Positions 24,839 to 36,538 of a stretch of DNA of 64,000 nt are shown piece after piece; position 1 is the first letter of the stretch; each line of letters opens with the position of its first letter. The stretch lies in contig SCFE01000054.1 in the NCBI GenBank assembly GCA_004352715.1, forward strand, positions 1,277,935 through 1,341,934, written 5' to 3'. A program made the position numbers and the translations under genes. Source of the DNA: Hofstenia miamia. Its lineage: Eukaryota; Xenacoelomorpha; Acoela. The notes under the pieces are model-generated. The model made no database searches, was not told the origin of the DNA, and saw nothing but the letters and a program-made list of their open reading frames with translations.

Positions 24839-27120
24839 GTAGTGTACTATGAACCATACATGCCAGACCACGACCAATTGTGATGACTGTTTAATAGTTC
24901 TGTTTTTAGCTGGACGGGGACCTGTAAACGTATACCTGATCAACCCATATCTCTCTTTCCAAGCTTCTAGGATAATGTGTAGGCCCCATAGAAATCAGTT
25001 TGCTTCCTTTCTCTTCTTGGGTAGGTTTTCCGTTCTTCAGCAACCTTGTTTGACGATTTATCCCCAGAGGCGAATGGTACGTCGGGGGATTGCTATTTTC
25101 ATCCTGCTTCAACTGATCGTCGCAAAGAAATCGTAGTGTCTTTTGTGTAACAAATTATGGGGAAGAAGTTTCAGATGCTGCCGATTTCTTCTTATCAATA
25201 TTCCTGTATCTAGTTTAACGAAATATGATCTTGGGGTATTCGCAAACCAGATGATTGTGCCTGTTTGTCGATTTCCATTTAGAATTAGAGCGCGATCACA
25301 TATCTTTAGTGGGGGGAGGTGAGCTGATTGTTTATCGTAGTGCTTCTTTTGTCTTCTTGCGACTTTGGTGTTTTCTAGTACCATTTCGTTGTGTTGCCTA
25401 ATCTTCGACTTTAAATTCTTTACTAGTAGAGATAGATTCTTTCGCAACTCTTGGCGGTGTAGTAGTTGTGACGGGGTGACTTTTAGTTATGAAGAAGTAA
25501 TGCGTAATCATCGCCATCACTTCTCTTAAGGATTTTCTTCATGATGTGGACAGGTTTTTCAGCAAATCCATTTGATCTTGGGTAACAAGGACTAGAAGTA
25601 ATTAATCTTTTAGAATAGTCATTGCAGATCTCCTCTATTTTGTGAGATTTTGCCGGATTATTATCAGCTCATATTGTAGCAGGCATTCCAAAACTTGCAA
25701 ATATCCTTTTCAACTCATTTGTGATTGCTAAGGCACTATTTTCCGGTTTTCTATACATGATAAATCTGGAGTAATATTCTATGACAACAAGAAAACTGGA
25801 TCTCTTAACCTTGTCAGAGGCGCAATATCAAATTTTATACTGAATTACAAGATTCCTATGGATATATTAATAAAAAAACAATAGCATGGAACAGCTAAAA
25901 TTGCTAAGTTACAGATATAATAGTTTTAATTTTTTTAATGTGTACTCTTTTGAGTACATTGACTTTAAAAAGTTTATCTAGGCTTAATACAATGTTTATC
26001 ACATTATATTTACATAGGTATTTATATATATAATGCTAGAAATTAATAATATCTTATGTGTTTGCCTTGAACATTTCGACATGACTTTTGTGCAATCGAA
26101 ATTTTGAATAGAAATTCTTAACGTGTTGTAGCAAAGAAAACACTAAAATAGAATAATATTTTCTTACTAAATTTAATGGTAAAATTACTTGCGCATCAAT
26201 AAAATGATTTCCATTTATGTAATTAGCAATTTATCATGTGTACTCAAAAGAGTACACTGCTGGCGACCAGGTTAACATGGAATATGTCGAAGGCGATTTT
26301 CTTCCAAGGCAATGCTGGCCTGTTGTGGATGATCATGGGCTGTTTTCTTTGAAAGTTAGCATCAAATGCCCATCGTTCACATCTATCAGTATACTCTTTA
26401 ATATCTTTGCTTAGATTTGGCCAGTAATAAAATAATTTTGCTTTCCTATTCATTTTATCAGCCTCGGTGTGTGATTCATGTAATCGTACCACAATATTCT
26501 TTTGTAATTCAGATGCTATTATGACCTGATTGGATCTCATTAGAATTCCTTTATTTATGTACAGTTCATATCTCATCTTCCAATAGGTTTTGAGAGCTGG
26601 TTTAACAAGGGATAAATGTTCTGGCCAACCGATGTTTACAAAGTTGTGTAGCTTCTTCATGATGTGACTCTACTGGTTTGAATTCCGTAGTAGATGGCAA
26701 AATTCTGTTGTTATTAGTGAATAAATTTTCATGTCCAATTGGTGTACATCCCATGCTAAGTCATCATTAAGTTCATTTGTGGCTTGATCAACTTTTTCAT
26801 TTGGCAAAAAAATTCGAGATAGTATATCTGCGGCACATAGCTGTTTTCCAGGTTTATGCATCATTGTAATATCTTGGTAGGTGTGCAACGCCGGCATGAG
26901 TTTCTGAATCCTTGGGGTGTTAAGTGGATAGCCCTCTTCTGAAGAGTCTCCAGCGGTTTATGATCGGTATGAACTTTTACGCGAACACCATAGATGTACT
27001 TATGGAATTTCTGACATCCAAATACAACGGTCAGAAGTTCTTTTATTATCTAGGAATATTGTTGTTCATATTGTGTGAGTGACCTTGCCGTATATGCGAA
27101 TTTGTTTTGCTAGATTGAAG
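24839..27120 (-). pseudogene. Ty3/gypsy pol relic (RNase H to integrase C-terminus)
   Basis: Read on the minus strand from high to low coordinates. The RNase H end comes first, with HTDHKPLETLQK near 26960 and MHKPGKQLCAADILSR at 26810-26860. The integrase zinc-binding block LHESHTEADKM...DRC follows at 26380-26490 (the last Cys pair is partly lost), then the core start KIAFDIFHV near 26275. After an insertion of about 430 bp the core resumes near 25810 with FLVVIEYYSRF, the second acidic site in ADNNP, and SPCYPRSNGFAEKPV with the Glu kept. The tail LPPLKICDR...NTPRSYFVKLDTG...RRNRQHLKLLP closes it. Stops, including one before ADNNP, and the insertion make it dead. Protease and RT are missing. 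Confidence 0.8.
25822..26257. mobile_element. Insertion inside the integrase core, edge hairpins TGTACTC/GAGTACA
   Basis: Integrase coding sequence stops at about 26258 and resumes near 25820. The inserted DNA contains TGTACTCTTTTGAGTACA at 25941-25958 and its exact reverse complement at 26239-26256. Each is itself a near-palindrome, so the pair can form hairpins and also pair with each other. The inner part is AT-rich and has no transposase. The right edge coincides with the coding break; the left hairpin lies about 120 bp inside the insertion, so the element's exact left border is uncertain. Confidence 0.55.
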
Positions 27121-27908
27121 AAATTGGATATTGCCAGGAACGTCTACTAAATGTCTGGTTCTGAAATGTCTATTGAATGTTTTTAATCAAAATTTATGCT
27201 TGCTTAGTTAGGAACAAAGGGAAAATTGCACCAACTACTTAAAAGATTTATTTTTTGGGTATATATATCTAGAGCATATTGGAATGTGTAGAATAAAACT
27301 TTGTGATTACAATTCAGGCCTCATAAAATTTCTGTAGGTTCACATCAATTAGTTATTGATCAAAAGGAAAAGTTTGTGGAAAAACTTATAGCCTCAATAA
27401 TATTTCAATTAAAGTAATTTGAAAACTATTATATTTATAAAATATTTTGGCCTCATGGCTTCTGGATGAATACAAAACATCTGCTTACATTAAAATCAAA
27501 ATGCAGTTAGTTGCTTGTGCAGAATTACAAAAGTTAGTTGAGGATTTTTAGTGTCTCTGTCATAATGCAATTTCCCATTCCTAAGTTCAATGACCAATTT
27601 AGGCAATAAATTCAATTTCATGATAATTCCTAAATTATGTTTTCTGCAATGAAAATGACATCAAATTCATTTTCAACAATTGAGCCGAAACATCGAAAAA
27701 AGTATTCAACTAAGAAAAAAATAATTTTTTTGTCACACAGTGAAATGTATGCACAATTAAAGCATTTATTTCAATTGCTTGAAAACTAAAAAAAATCGCA
27801 TTATCTTTACACCTTTTTTATGCTATTTTGAAAAAAAATATTTCGAATTGTAATAAAAATTGAAATATGTAATGTAAATTCGAATGGACAAAATTATTGC
27901 TCCATTGC

Positions 27909-27913
<5 letters not shown>
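27121..27913. other. AT-rich gene-free stretch
   Basis: Nothing recognised apart from A/T homopolymer-like tracts. Confidence 0.4.
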
Positions 27914-27941
<28 letters not shown>

Positions 27942-28401
27942 NNNNNNNNNNNNNNNNNNNNNNNNNNNNNNNNNNNNNNNNNNNNNNNNNNNNNNNNNNN
28001 NNNNNNNNNNNNNNNNNNNNNNNNNNNNNNNNNNNNNNNNNNNNNNNNNNNNNNNNNNNNNNNNNNNNNNNNNNNNNNNNNNNNNNNNNNNNNNNNNNNN
28101 NNNNNNNNNNNNNNNNNNNNNNNNNNNNNNNNNNNNNNNNNNNNNNNNNNNNNNNNNNNNNNNNNNNNNNNNNNNNNNNNNNNNNNNNNNNNNNNNNNNN
28201 NNNNNNNNNNNNNNNNNNNNNNNNNNNNNNNNNNNNNNNNNNNNNNNNNNNNNNNNNNNNNNNNNNNNNNNNNNNNNNNNNNNNNNNNNNNNNNNNNNNN
28301 NNNNNNNNNNNNNNNNNNNNNNNNNNNNNNNNNNNNNNNNNNNNNNNNNNNNNNNNNNNNNNNNNNNNNNNNNNNNNNNNNNNNNNNNNNNNNNNNNNNN
28401 N

Positions 28402-28431
<30 letters not shown>
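27914..28431. repeat. (TA)n microsatellite with assembly gap (460 N)
   Basis: About 28 bp of (TA)n on the left and 30 bp on the right flank an N run at 27942-28401. The gap is probably caused by a longer TA tract. Confidence 0.9.
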
Positions 28432-28436
<5 letters not shown>

Positions 28437-29311
28437 GTAACTTTTTGTCTTCAATATTCGAGTAATTCAGTATAACGACTAGCCAGATAAATCTACTACA
28501 TCATTGAGTGACATATCAGAGATACTTTTTGGCTGCAACTCTAAAGATAAAGAGGTGCTTAGTTCATGTAAAAGTCAGATGAAACCTACAATCTGCTATC
28601 CTGATTGAATCATATTTTTTACTATATGAGTAGTTTATGTGATTAAAGAACTTAAAAAAACGTCTGATAGCAATGAATCTAGTTCGTTTGCCTTATGTTA
28701 GGAACTCATATTGTATTGTTTTGTACAAATCTTCTAACAAACTATTAGAAGGATCTTTTCTTAAGCATTTAAAGACAAGAATGTTTGCTGGTAATTCAGA
28801 AATAAGCATTTTTTAAACTTTGCCTTTACATTAGCCTTCTGAATATAGACTACCCATTCATTAGTATACTTATGTTGAAACTTAAAGGAAACTTTATATA
28901 GACAAAGAAATATTGAAAACATTTTAAAGCTTATAGGCTTTTTTAAATTTTGAAGCACGTCCCCCCCTAATTTGTAGTAAATAGGTAGTGGATCCCAGAA
29001 ATCCTCTCGCTATTATCTGCAAAGTAATAATCAACATCTTTTAGGGCTTCAACAAGAACCTTCAAATTCTGTTGAATTGGACAGAGTTGTAACATGTTCC
29101 TCGTTTAAGCATTTCAATGGGATCATGCTCATAAATATATTCGCAATCTTTCAAACTATGCAGCAATACCAAAACTATCTATATGTTAAAATTACAGCTA
29201 TTAAAAAAGTCTAAGAATTTCTATAATTGCAATATCTAACAAATTGGGAAAGTGATTAAAGTAGAAAAACATTTAATCATATTAATGAAGGGATTCACTT
29301 ATAGTTGGTAC
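28432..29311. other. Intergenic stretch with part of a local duplication
   Basis: The 28480-28570 part (GATAAATC...TTTTTGGCTGCAA...AAAGATAAAGAGGTGCTTAG) is similar to 30140-30250, pointing to a diverged local duplication. On the minus strand both copies have an acceptor-like TCTTTAG or TCTCTAG before a short frame, so these could be duplicated exons. The evidence is too thin to call them. Confidence 0.3.
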
Positions 29312-29437
29312 CATTTCTAATTGAACATCACGTGGGTAGCCTTCTCGCAAATGCTGACATGTTGTGCAATCAACACCCTTCAAAACAGAGAAACAGTCAA
29401 ATAAAGCATTGCCTCCGATTTTCAACTTGTTTCTAAC
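29312..29437 (-). CDS. Candidate internal exon (42 codons), unknown membrane-protein gene
   Basis: On the minus strand CTTCCCTTTTAG precedes a 126-bp open block of exactly 42 codons, followed by GTACCA as a possible donor. It encodes a Cys-containing hydrophilic segment (KIGGNALFDCFSVL then KGVDCTTCQHL). It begins in phase 0, the phase in which the candidate exon at 31111-31345 ends, and the two lie in the right order on the same strand. The donor is weak. If it is not used, the frame runs on nine codons to a TAA. I do not recognise the protein. Confidence 0.35.
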
Positions 29438-31110
29438 CTAAAAGGGAAGGAATCAATTTGTAAAAAAAATAGAAATGAAAATACCTTGGCATCGATCTAG
29501 ACTAAAACAACAACATATATATAAAAAACACTTGCTCACAAGCTCTTCAGTAATCAATGGTAAGAATTAGTAATTTCATGTTTTGTTATGTTCATTGAAA
29601 CATTTTTGGTCTTTGAAATTTGTAATAATTACATTCTAATAAAGTGAGTCAATTTCTACAATAAAATATGATTTTTCTACAATTTAAAATCAATTTCTTG
29701 ACTTACTTTTACAAACATTTATCATTGAGATGCAAAAGCAAACATATATCTCAATGGTTATACTTAGACAGAACATCCGAATAAACAATAAAACTTGTCC
29801 TCCAAATGATGTTCCAAAATGTTTTCAAAACGTCTTCTAGACATAAATGCTATTTATAAACGTTTTTAAGCCATTTTAAAACGTGTTGGAAGACGTCTTC
29901 TATGCGTTTTTACATTCTGTTATTTGTGAAATTCGTAAGTTTTTTTTGGAAAGACTTGCTTAATTACCTCTTATCGTTTCGAACAAAAATTCAAGGCCCG
30001 AAAGGCTACAGAAGTGAAGGAATTGTGTATTGTTAGATTACTATCTAATTTATTTCGAAATATATATGTAAGTAATTGTTGACCTTAGATATTCCAGAAG
30101 CACTTTGTATTTCAAAATAAGAAAGTTGTGACTATTGGGCAGATAAATACAAAGTGACTAAACAGTTTTCTATCTGCTAGAACATTTAGTGGGATCTCAG
30201 GAAAACTTTTGGCTGCATATTCTAGAGATAAATAGATGCTTAGTTAATATAAAATACATATGCGTCATATTTTTAATTTTTTTTGCTGTATGATAATTTT
30301 TAGAGTTTATTATTTTTTACTGAATAACTGTTATAGTATCAAAATAGTAATTTCAATTCCAAGTAAATCCTAACGTCTAAAAAGGTAGAAACTTAAAATT
30401 AATACAATTTTGACGATTTCTTTAGTTTTTGAATTACTCGAAATTGAAAATTAAACATGCTCTAAATAGTAACAAGTTAATTTCTTATAAATCACTTAAA
30501 AAATCACAATATTTTATATTTTCTTGATAGCGTAACTTATTTCATAAACAAAAGTAGCCTTTTGCACATTTAATATGAAGTTTAAAATTCAATTAACATT
30601 TAGAATATCTTTGTCCGATTCTACTCTAATCTGAAGCGGCATTTTTTACAACCAAGAAGTTGCTGTAGTTATGAAATTTTGAAATTATCACGAAATGTGA
30701 CTTCCTCAAACATAAATTGAAAAATCGAAACGAAAATTGAAAACATTCAATAGAAAAATCATGTTAATTCTACGATTTTTTGAAGACATCAAGGACCCAT
30801 AGAAGCCTAAATTTTTTTGTTCTCCACATGGAAAGTGACAATACATTTACAAAATTGGGAGAAGGAAAGCACCATCGAATTAATTAATGACAGAAATGCC
30901 TATGAATTAGAAAAACAACAAATTACAACATCGGAAAATTTAGATAAAATATAGGCCTATGTCACATTTAAGCGCGTTAATGACGGAGTGTAAATTTTCG
31001 GATGTGTAGAGTTATAAGAATCTCTAAGATAACAGAAACATTTTTCGAAGAGATATTTTATCAAATTAAGATTATTAAATTGAACACAACGAGACAAATG
31101 CTGAAATTAC
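29438..31110. other. Possible intron or intergenic stretch
   Basis: AT-rich, lying between the two candidate exons. It contains a patch near 29820-29920 with several GTCTTC/GAAGAC and AAAACGTxTT inverted pairs, and the second copy of the 28.5-kb repeat at 30140-30250. No gene of its own is seen. Confidence 0.3.
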
Positions 31111-31345
31111 CATGTATCGAACGCGTGCCAACAGAAATAAACGAATGATAAACATTACACCTGAAAGTCCGCCCAATATCATTGTAATGGTGTTGCCTTG
31201 CATCATTGAAAAACATAATTTCAAGAGCGTTGATGAGCAATAACTATTATAAAAATCCAAAGTTAAGGCTAAAATAGTATAGGATACTGTCAGCATCCAC
31301 GCTGTTACTATTGCAGTCATCCCAGAAAGCCATTCAATTTGGTAC
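31111..31345 (-). CDS. Candidate exon encoding transmembrane segments
   Basis: On the minus strand an acceptor (TTGTATTTAG) is followed by 1 nt and 78 codons, and then the donor GTAATT. The peptide has hydrophobic stretches compatible with two or three membrane helices: WLSGMTAIVTAWMLTVSYTI at residues 5-24, and a second region from about 42 to 73 containing TMILGGLSGVMFIIRLFLLA and ending in basic residues. The composition is more balanced than the flanks. It ends in phase 0, matching the candidate exon at 29312-29437. A multi-pass membrane protein is inferred; the family is not recognised. Confidence 0.4.
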
Positions 31346-31555
31346 CTAAATACAATAATTAATAACAATTAACATACATCATTGTCATTCGAAAATGCTA
31401 AAATCGTGGCAGAAGTGGATACATTTATATGCGTATAAACATGTAAAAAGGGAAAACTTAAAGTAACTAATATAAAAAATTCCTATTTTATCTGAACCCT
31501 CCACAAATCGTGCACTAACTATCTTAAATATTTCAAATTTCTAAACTACTTTACC

Positions 31556-31791
31556 GACCACACCAGTGGCGAACCCAGGGAGGGGGGACATGGTGGAATG
31601 TCCCCCCCCCGTCAGGTTTCCAAATTTAATTTTGACTGGATAAATCAAAAAATTTTTCGTAAAAAATTGAAAAATTTAAAATCTAGCATCGTGAAATGCA
31701 TTTTTAGGGTCTATTTTTCTCAATATTTTCATTAGGGAAAACCAATGATGTCCCCCCGTCAGAAAATCCTGGGTACGCTCCTGGACCACAC
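31556..31791. mobile_element. hAT MITE (220 bp) with perfect 8-bp target duplication
   Basis: GACCACAC occurs at 31556-31563 and 31784-31791. The termini CAGTGGCGAACCCAGG and, inverted, CAGGAGCGTACCCAGG are similar. Runs of C or G lie just inside both ends. A full copy in inverse orientation is at 48201-48408 and a partial copy at about 37543-37660. Confidence 0.9.
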
Positions 31792-32766
31792 TAGTAAAAA
31801 AAATTGGTTGGATTTCTTGACTAAATTTTGGAATCTTTGAAATCTTTTGGTATCATTTTGAAAAAACGATACATCTTTTCAAATAAATTTTATCAAAAAC
31901 GATGCATCTATTGATTTTAATCCGTACAATAATAAAATTTTGATTTGAAACTGTTTGGTTAATAATAATCAAATATTGGGCAGGGAGTTATAAATATATT
32001 TAGAAGGCCCTGTTTTGTTTTAACATTGAATGGAAAACAGCCATTTGGAATGATAATCTTTTGGAAGAGAAATTCATTTAGCTTGATATTTAAAAATAAA
32101 CTTGTTGTATAATTTTAAAAGTAAGAAATTAATCATGAATATTTTATTTTGATTATTAATTTGGGCTGCATATCGTTATTTCGAAGCATTATATATTTGA
32201 TTAAGGGCTTTTTAATGGGGCTTTTTGTTTTCTAGGAAAAACTTCATACATAGTATTCCAGAAATGTAAGAACCAGTGCACCTTATTTTCTACAAGCAGC
32301 CTAATTAGGTGTCTGAATGAGTTTGTATGTTTATTTATAAATAGTTTTGCTCAATATTAGGAAATACGGTATATGCAATATGTGTATGTTTAGTAATTTC
32401 ATTATTTTTAACTCATTTTGTATGTCAAATAATCCGAAAAAGCTGAACAATGATAAAATCGCAATCTTTTATGGTAGCTTGAGATTAAGTACAAAATTGC
32501 TAATAAAGGGAACTGCTTATGTGTTTGTGGGGAGACATTATCATCGTATTGGTTGTAAGCCACTTTTTGCCATTGCCAGTATATCATGTTGTTTTTCAAA
32601 AAACTAAACCAATTTTTTAATACATTTATTATTGAGGTACTCATATGGGGTTATTACAAATATTGAGTGTCAAGTAGGATTTCTTAGATATTGCTTTCCT
32701 CAGCACCCGTATATTACTTACAATAACTGCATTATGTTTATATTTATATAATATTTATATATAGTA
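31792..32766. other. AT-rich gene-free stretch
   Basis: No gene recognised. Confidence 0.4.
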
Positions 32767-33930
32767 TTGAACTATTTTAATAAAAATTTACGTAAACCTA
32801 GTAATTTTAGCTTTAGCTTCGATTCATATTTATCTAAGCAAGTTAATACAAATTCATTGAGTCCAACTTTAGCAAACATTTATCCTTCTTCAATTAAAGA
32901 ACAGCCTGTTGAAAACCATATAGAGTTCAATTTCTATCAAAGATATATGGATGATATATTTGCTTTAGTTGACAATGAGGAAAACGCAGATGAAATGTTG
33001 ACTAATCTCAATTCAATTGATAAAAATTCACAATGGAAAAAGAGGGAAATAGCAATTTTAATTTCTTAAATGTTAAAATATGCAAAGATTAAATATAATT
33101 TATAACTGGAATATACAAGAAAGCATGAGATGCCAGCCTATTCCTTAATTTTAATTCAAATTGTCCAAGAGCTTTCAAAATATCCTTAATTATAGGATCA
33201 ATACATAGGATATTCGATATTGCAAGCTCTTATGACAGCATTAATCAAGAAATTATTAAATTGAAGGCAGACTTAAGAAAAACTGAATATCAAACCATGT
33301 TATTGACAAGTATATTAAAGAAGCAGTTAATGAAATAGTCACGAATAACAAAGAAATAAAGTATTCACATAATTTTGAAATGTATTTAAGATCCACTATT
33401 GAGGAATGCATATAACAAATCTAATACATCAAATGAGACAGATAGAATTCATTAAAGAAAAGTAAAATTTGTTTAAAAGATCGATAAACTTAATGCAAAG
33501 CTTGGCCTTAAATCAACAACTAGCATGGCCTATAAATCTAGTGTAATTTACAAGATTCAATGCACCTGTGGTGAGGATTATATCGGATATTGCGGTCTGC
33601 AACTAAGCAGAAGAACAAAAAACATGAAACCAATTCAACCATTTCAAAACACCTAAAAAATTGTAGACTAAATTATGATGTAAAAATTATTAAAGAGTAC
33701 TGATGCAAAATATCTTAAAATCACTGAAAGCATTCTAATTATATCATTTAAACCAAGTCTAAATACGAAAGAAGATTATATACATAAACTATTGTTACCA
33801 ATAAAGATTTAGCGAAATATAATATTAATATAAAATCAAGTAAATTTAGAGGGAATTATTTGAAATACTGACGATGACTTTGTAAGTCGAAGTATATGTG
33901 AATGTTCTTAATTAAAATTAATACCATTCT
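32767..33930 (+). mobile_element. Penelope-like retroelement relic with RT and GIY-YIG remains
   Basis: NSLSPTLANIYPSS (about 32855-32895) and QRYMDDIFALVDN (about 32938-32975) are the GSPLSP-type and catalytic YxDD blocks of the reverse transcriptase. Further on, VIYKIQCTCGEDYIGYCG (about 33543-33596) is the core of the GIY-YIG endonuclease that characterises most Penelope-like elements, followed by LQLSRRTKN. The tail near 33715-33760 reads KITESILIISFKPSLNTK. The copy has stops and frame changes and lacks the 5' half of the RT. It ends with a hammerhead-like motif. Confidence 0.75.
33868..33895 (+). ncRNA. Hammerhead-ribozyme-like core motif
   Basis: CTGACGA, then a stem GACTT/AAGTC closed by TGT, then GAAGTAT. 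The same architecture occurs at 14187-14214 and, on the other strand, at 46008-46037, with different stem sequences. It lies at the expected 3' end of the Penelope-like relic. Confidence 0.45.
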
Positions 33931-34778
33931 ATTTTAATACTAATAATTCTTAGAAAGCTGAAAATTCAATGCAAAATAAATATTAGATGTCATTAAAATT
34001 GTATATTAGAATAAATGTGATATCATGGTTTAGAATAAACAACTGCTTAAAAATATATTAAATTTTGCAAAAAACTCTTTTTTCTGACAGATTTACTTGT
34101 GCGCAAATCAAGTATGACCAAACTTGTTTGCATTCCGGTATCAGTCATTTTCATAAATAGATGAAGTAGAAATCTACGTGGTTTTCCCAGATTACCTTTT
34201 AAAAATCATGAAATATTTTTCACTCTTTGCATGCGAACATCAATACTGCAACATGGTAGCTTCAATAGACGCAATATAAGTCTAAAGTTTACATGGAGCA
34301 CATAGTTGACATAATTTGGTTATTTTCTGAAACAAAACAAAACGTATAAAAGAGAAAAGTCAATTTAATGATTGTAAAAAGTAAAAATGTAATATAATAA
34401 TATGATATTATGAAATAAAAATGACCCTATGATTTTTGGATGTGAAATATATCAAGCCAAAAGTTTTCAAAATACTCTACAAGGAATAATCATTAAGAAA
34501 TCATATAAAGATCCGAAACAAGAAATGCATTGCTAAATTTATCGCTCGATTTGTCAACGAGAATCATTCTAGTGTGATATTAGGCTAAGCCTGGAAGCAG
34601 CCATTGCCAATATTTTAAAGGATTCATTATTTGTTTCAAAATCACAAACTTACTTAAAACCAACTGTTAGCTCTGAAATACAAGGGCAGAACATTGTAAA
34701 TAGGCATATCTTTGGACTTCCAAGACAGCTAAATTGTGAATTTGACCAATCTAAAATAGGTAGAATAACAATTAGGGA

Positions 34779-34779
<1 letters not shown>
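33931..34779. other. AT-rich gene-free stretch
   Basis: No gene or element recognised. Confidence 0.4.
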
Positions 34780-34814
<35 letters not shown>

Positions 34815-35077
34815 GGGCTTTGGATACAAAATTTTAAAATATCTACAGTGAGGCACTGGATACAAAAAATGTATACGGGCGCTAGATACGGGTAGAAAAA
34901 TTTTTTGAAAAAACTGAACCTCATACATAAAAAATACTACCTCTACTCCACATGCGCAATGAAAAATTTTTAGGCAAAATTAATTATTCTGGCTTTCCAT
35001 CAAAAATTGCGATGGATACTATGGAAAATTTGAAAGTCCGGGTGATGGATACAAATGCCATAGTATCTAGAGCCCGC

Positions 35078-35114
<37 letters not shown>
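34780..35114. mobile_element. MITE bounded by (TA)n on both sides
   Basis: Two TA tracts of about 30 bp (34783-34813 and 35082-35112) flank a block whose inner edges, ACGGGCTTTGGATACA and, inverted, GCGGGCTCTAGATACT, are imperfect inverted repeats. Elements that insert into or carry TA microsatellites look like this. No transposase is present. Confidence 0.6.
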
Positions 35115-35115
<1 letters not shown>

Positions 35116-35513
35116 TGCTCCATCTCATTGCCAGTAGCCGGTTCCATCTCTGCTTTGACCAAAGAGTGGAATTAATTAAATTGTTCTATACAGCTGTTAC
35201 ACAGATAGCTTTGTGCCAATTACCCCTTTGAAAAAGCCCATTATAATTTTATTTCATAGTTCGTTCCCGCGAGAAGGCAATTCTCTTGTTCGGAACAAAT
35301 GATACCAGAAAGGCATTTTACTTAAGGGTTTTGTCTATGGAAAAAACTCACTTTACAACGTCCGCACAGCATCAAGAAAATGTAGAAAGTTATGTAGGGA
35401 ACCCTTTAATTTTTATATTAAGCATTTTTTATCTGTTCTGCAAAATGCATAGACAAAAAACTACATGGGTGAAGGAATTGTGTATTATATAATCCCTACC
35501 TAGTTTTTTAACT

Positions 35514-36538
35514 ATATATATATATATATATATATATANNNNNNNNNNNNNNNNNNNNNNNNNNNNNNNNNNNNNNNNNNNNNNNNNNNNNNNNNNNNNN
35601 NNNNNNNNNNNNNNNNNNNNNNNNNNNNNNNNNNNNNNNNNNNNNNNNNNNNNNNNNNNNNNNNNNNNNNNNNNNNNNNNNNNNNNNNNNNNNNNNNNNN
35701 NNNNNNNNNNNNNNNNNNNNNNNNNNNNNNNNNNNNNNNNNNNNNNNNNNNNNNNNNNNNNNNNNNNNNNNNNNNNNNNNNNNNNNNNNNNNNNNNNNNN
35801 NNNNNNNNNNNNNNNNNNNNNNNNNNNNNNNNNNNNNNNNNNNNNNNNNNNNNNNNNNNNNNNNNNNNNNNNNNNNNNNNNNNNNNNNNNNNNNNNNNNN
35901 NNNNNNNNNNNNNNNNNNNNNNNNNNNNNNNNNNNNNNNNNNNNNNNNNNNNNNNNNNNNNNNNNNNNNNNNNNNNNNNNNNNNNNNNNNNNNNNNNNNN
36001 NNNNNNNNNNNNNNNNNNNNNNNNNNNNNNNNNNNNNNNNNNNNNNNNNNNNNNNNNNNNNNNNNNNNNNNNNNNNNNNNNNNNNNNNNNNNNNNNNNNN
36101 NNNNNNNNNNNNNNNNNNNNNNNNNNNNNNNNNNNNNNNNNNNNNNNNNNNNNNNNNNNNNNNNNNNNNNNNNNNNNNNNNNNNNNNNNNNNNNNNNNNN
36201 NNNNNNNNNNNNNNNNNNNNNNNNNNNNNNNNNNNNNNNNNNNNNNNNNNNNNNNNNNNNNNNNNNNNNNNNNNNNNNNNNNNNNNNNNNNNNNNNNNNN
36301 NNNNNNNNNNNNNNNNNNNNNNNNNNNNNNNNNNNNNNNNNNNNNNNNNNNNNNNNNNNNNNNNNNNNNNNNNNNNNNNNNNNNNNNNNNNNNNNNNNNN
36401 NNNNNNNNNNNNNNNNNNNNNNNNNNNNNNNNNNNNNNNNNNNNNNNNNNNNNNNNNNNNNNNNNNNNNNNNNNNNNNNNNNNNNNNNNNNNNNNNNNNN
36501 NNNNNNNNNNNNNNNNNNNNNNNNNNNNNNNNNNNNNN
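35514..36538. other. (TA)n tract and 1000-N assembly gap
   Basis: A TA tract runs into an N run of exactly 1000 bases (35539-36538), a round number that suggests an arbitrary gap size. Confidence 0.9.

Noticed and set aside
27884-28465. Long frames of IYIYIY and unknown residues
   Set aside because: They are produced by (TA)n tracts and Ns.
28480-30250. Duplicated exon-like blocks near 28.5 and 30.2 kb on the minus strand
   Set aside because: They are similar to each other and have AG acceptors, but the frames are short, phases do not fit the 29.3- and 31.1-kb blocks, and no donor is convincing.
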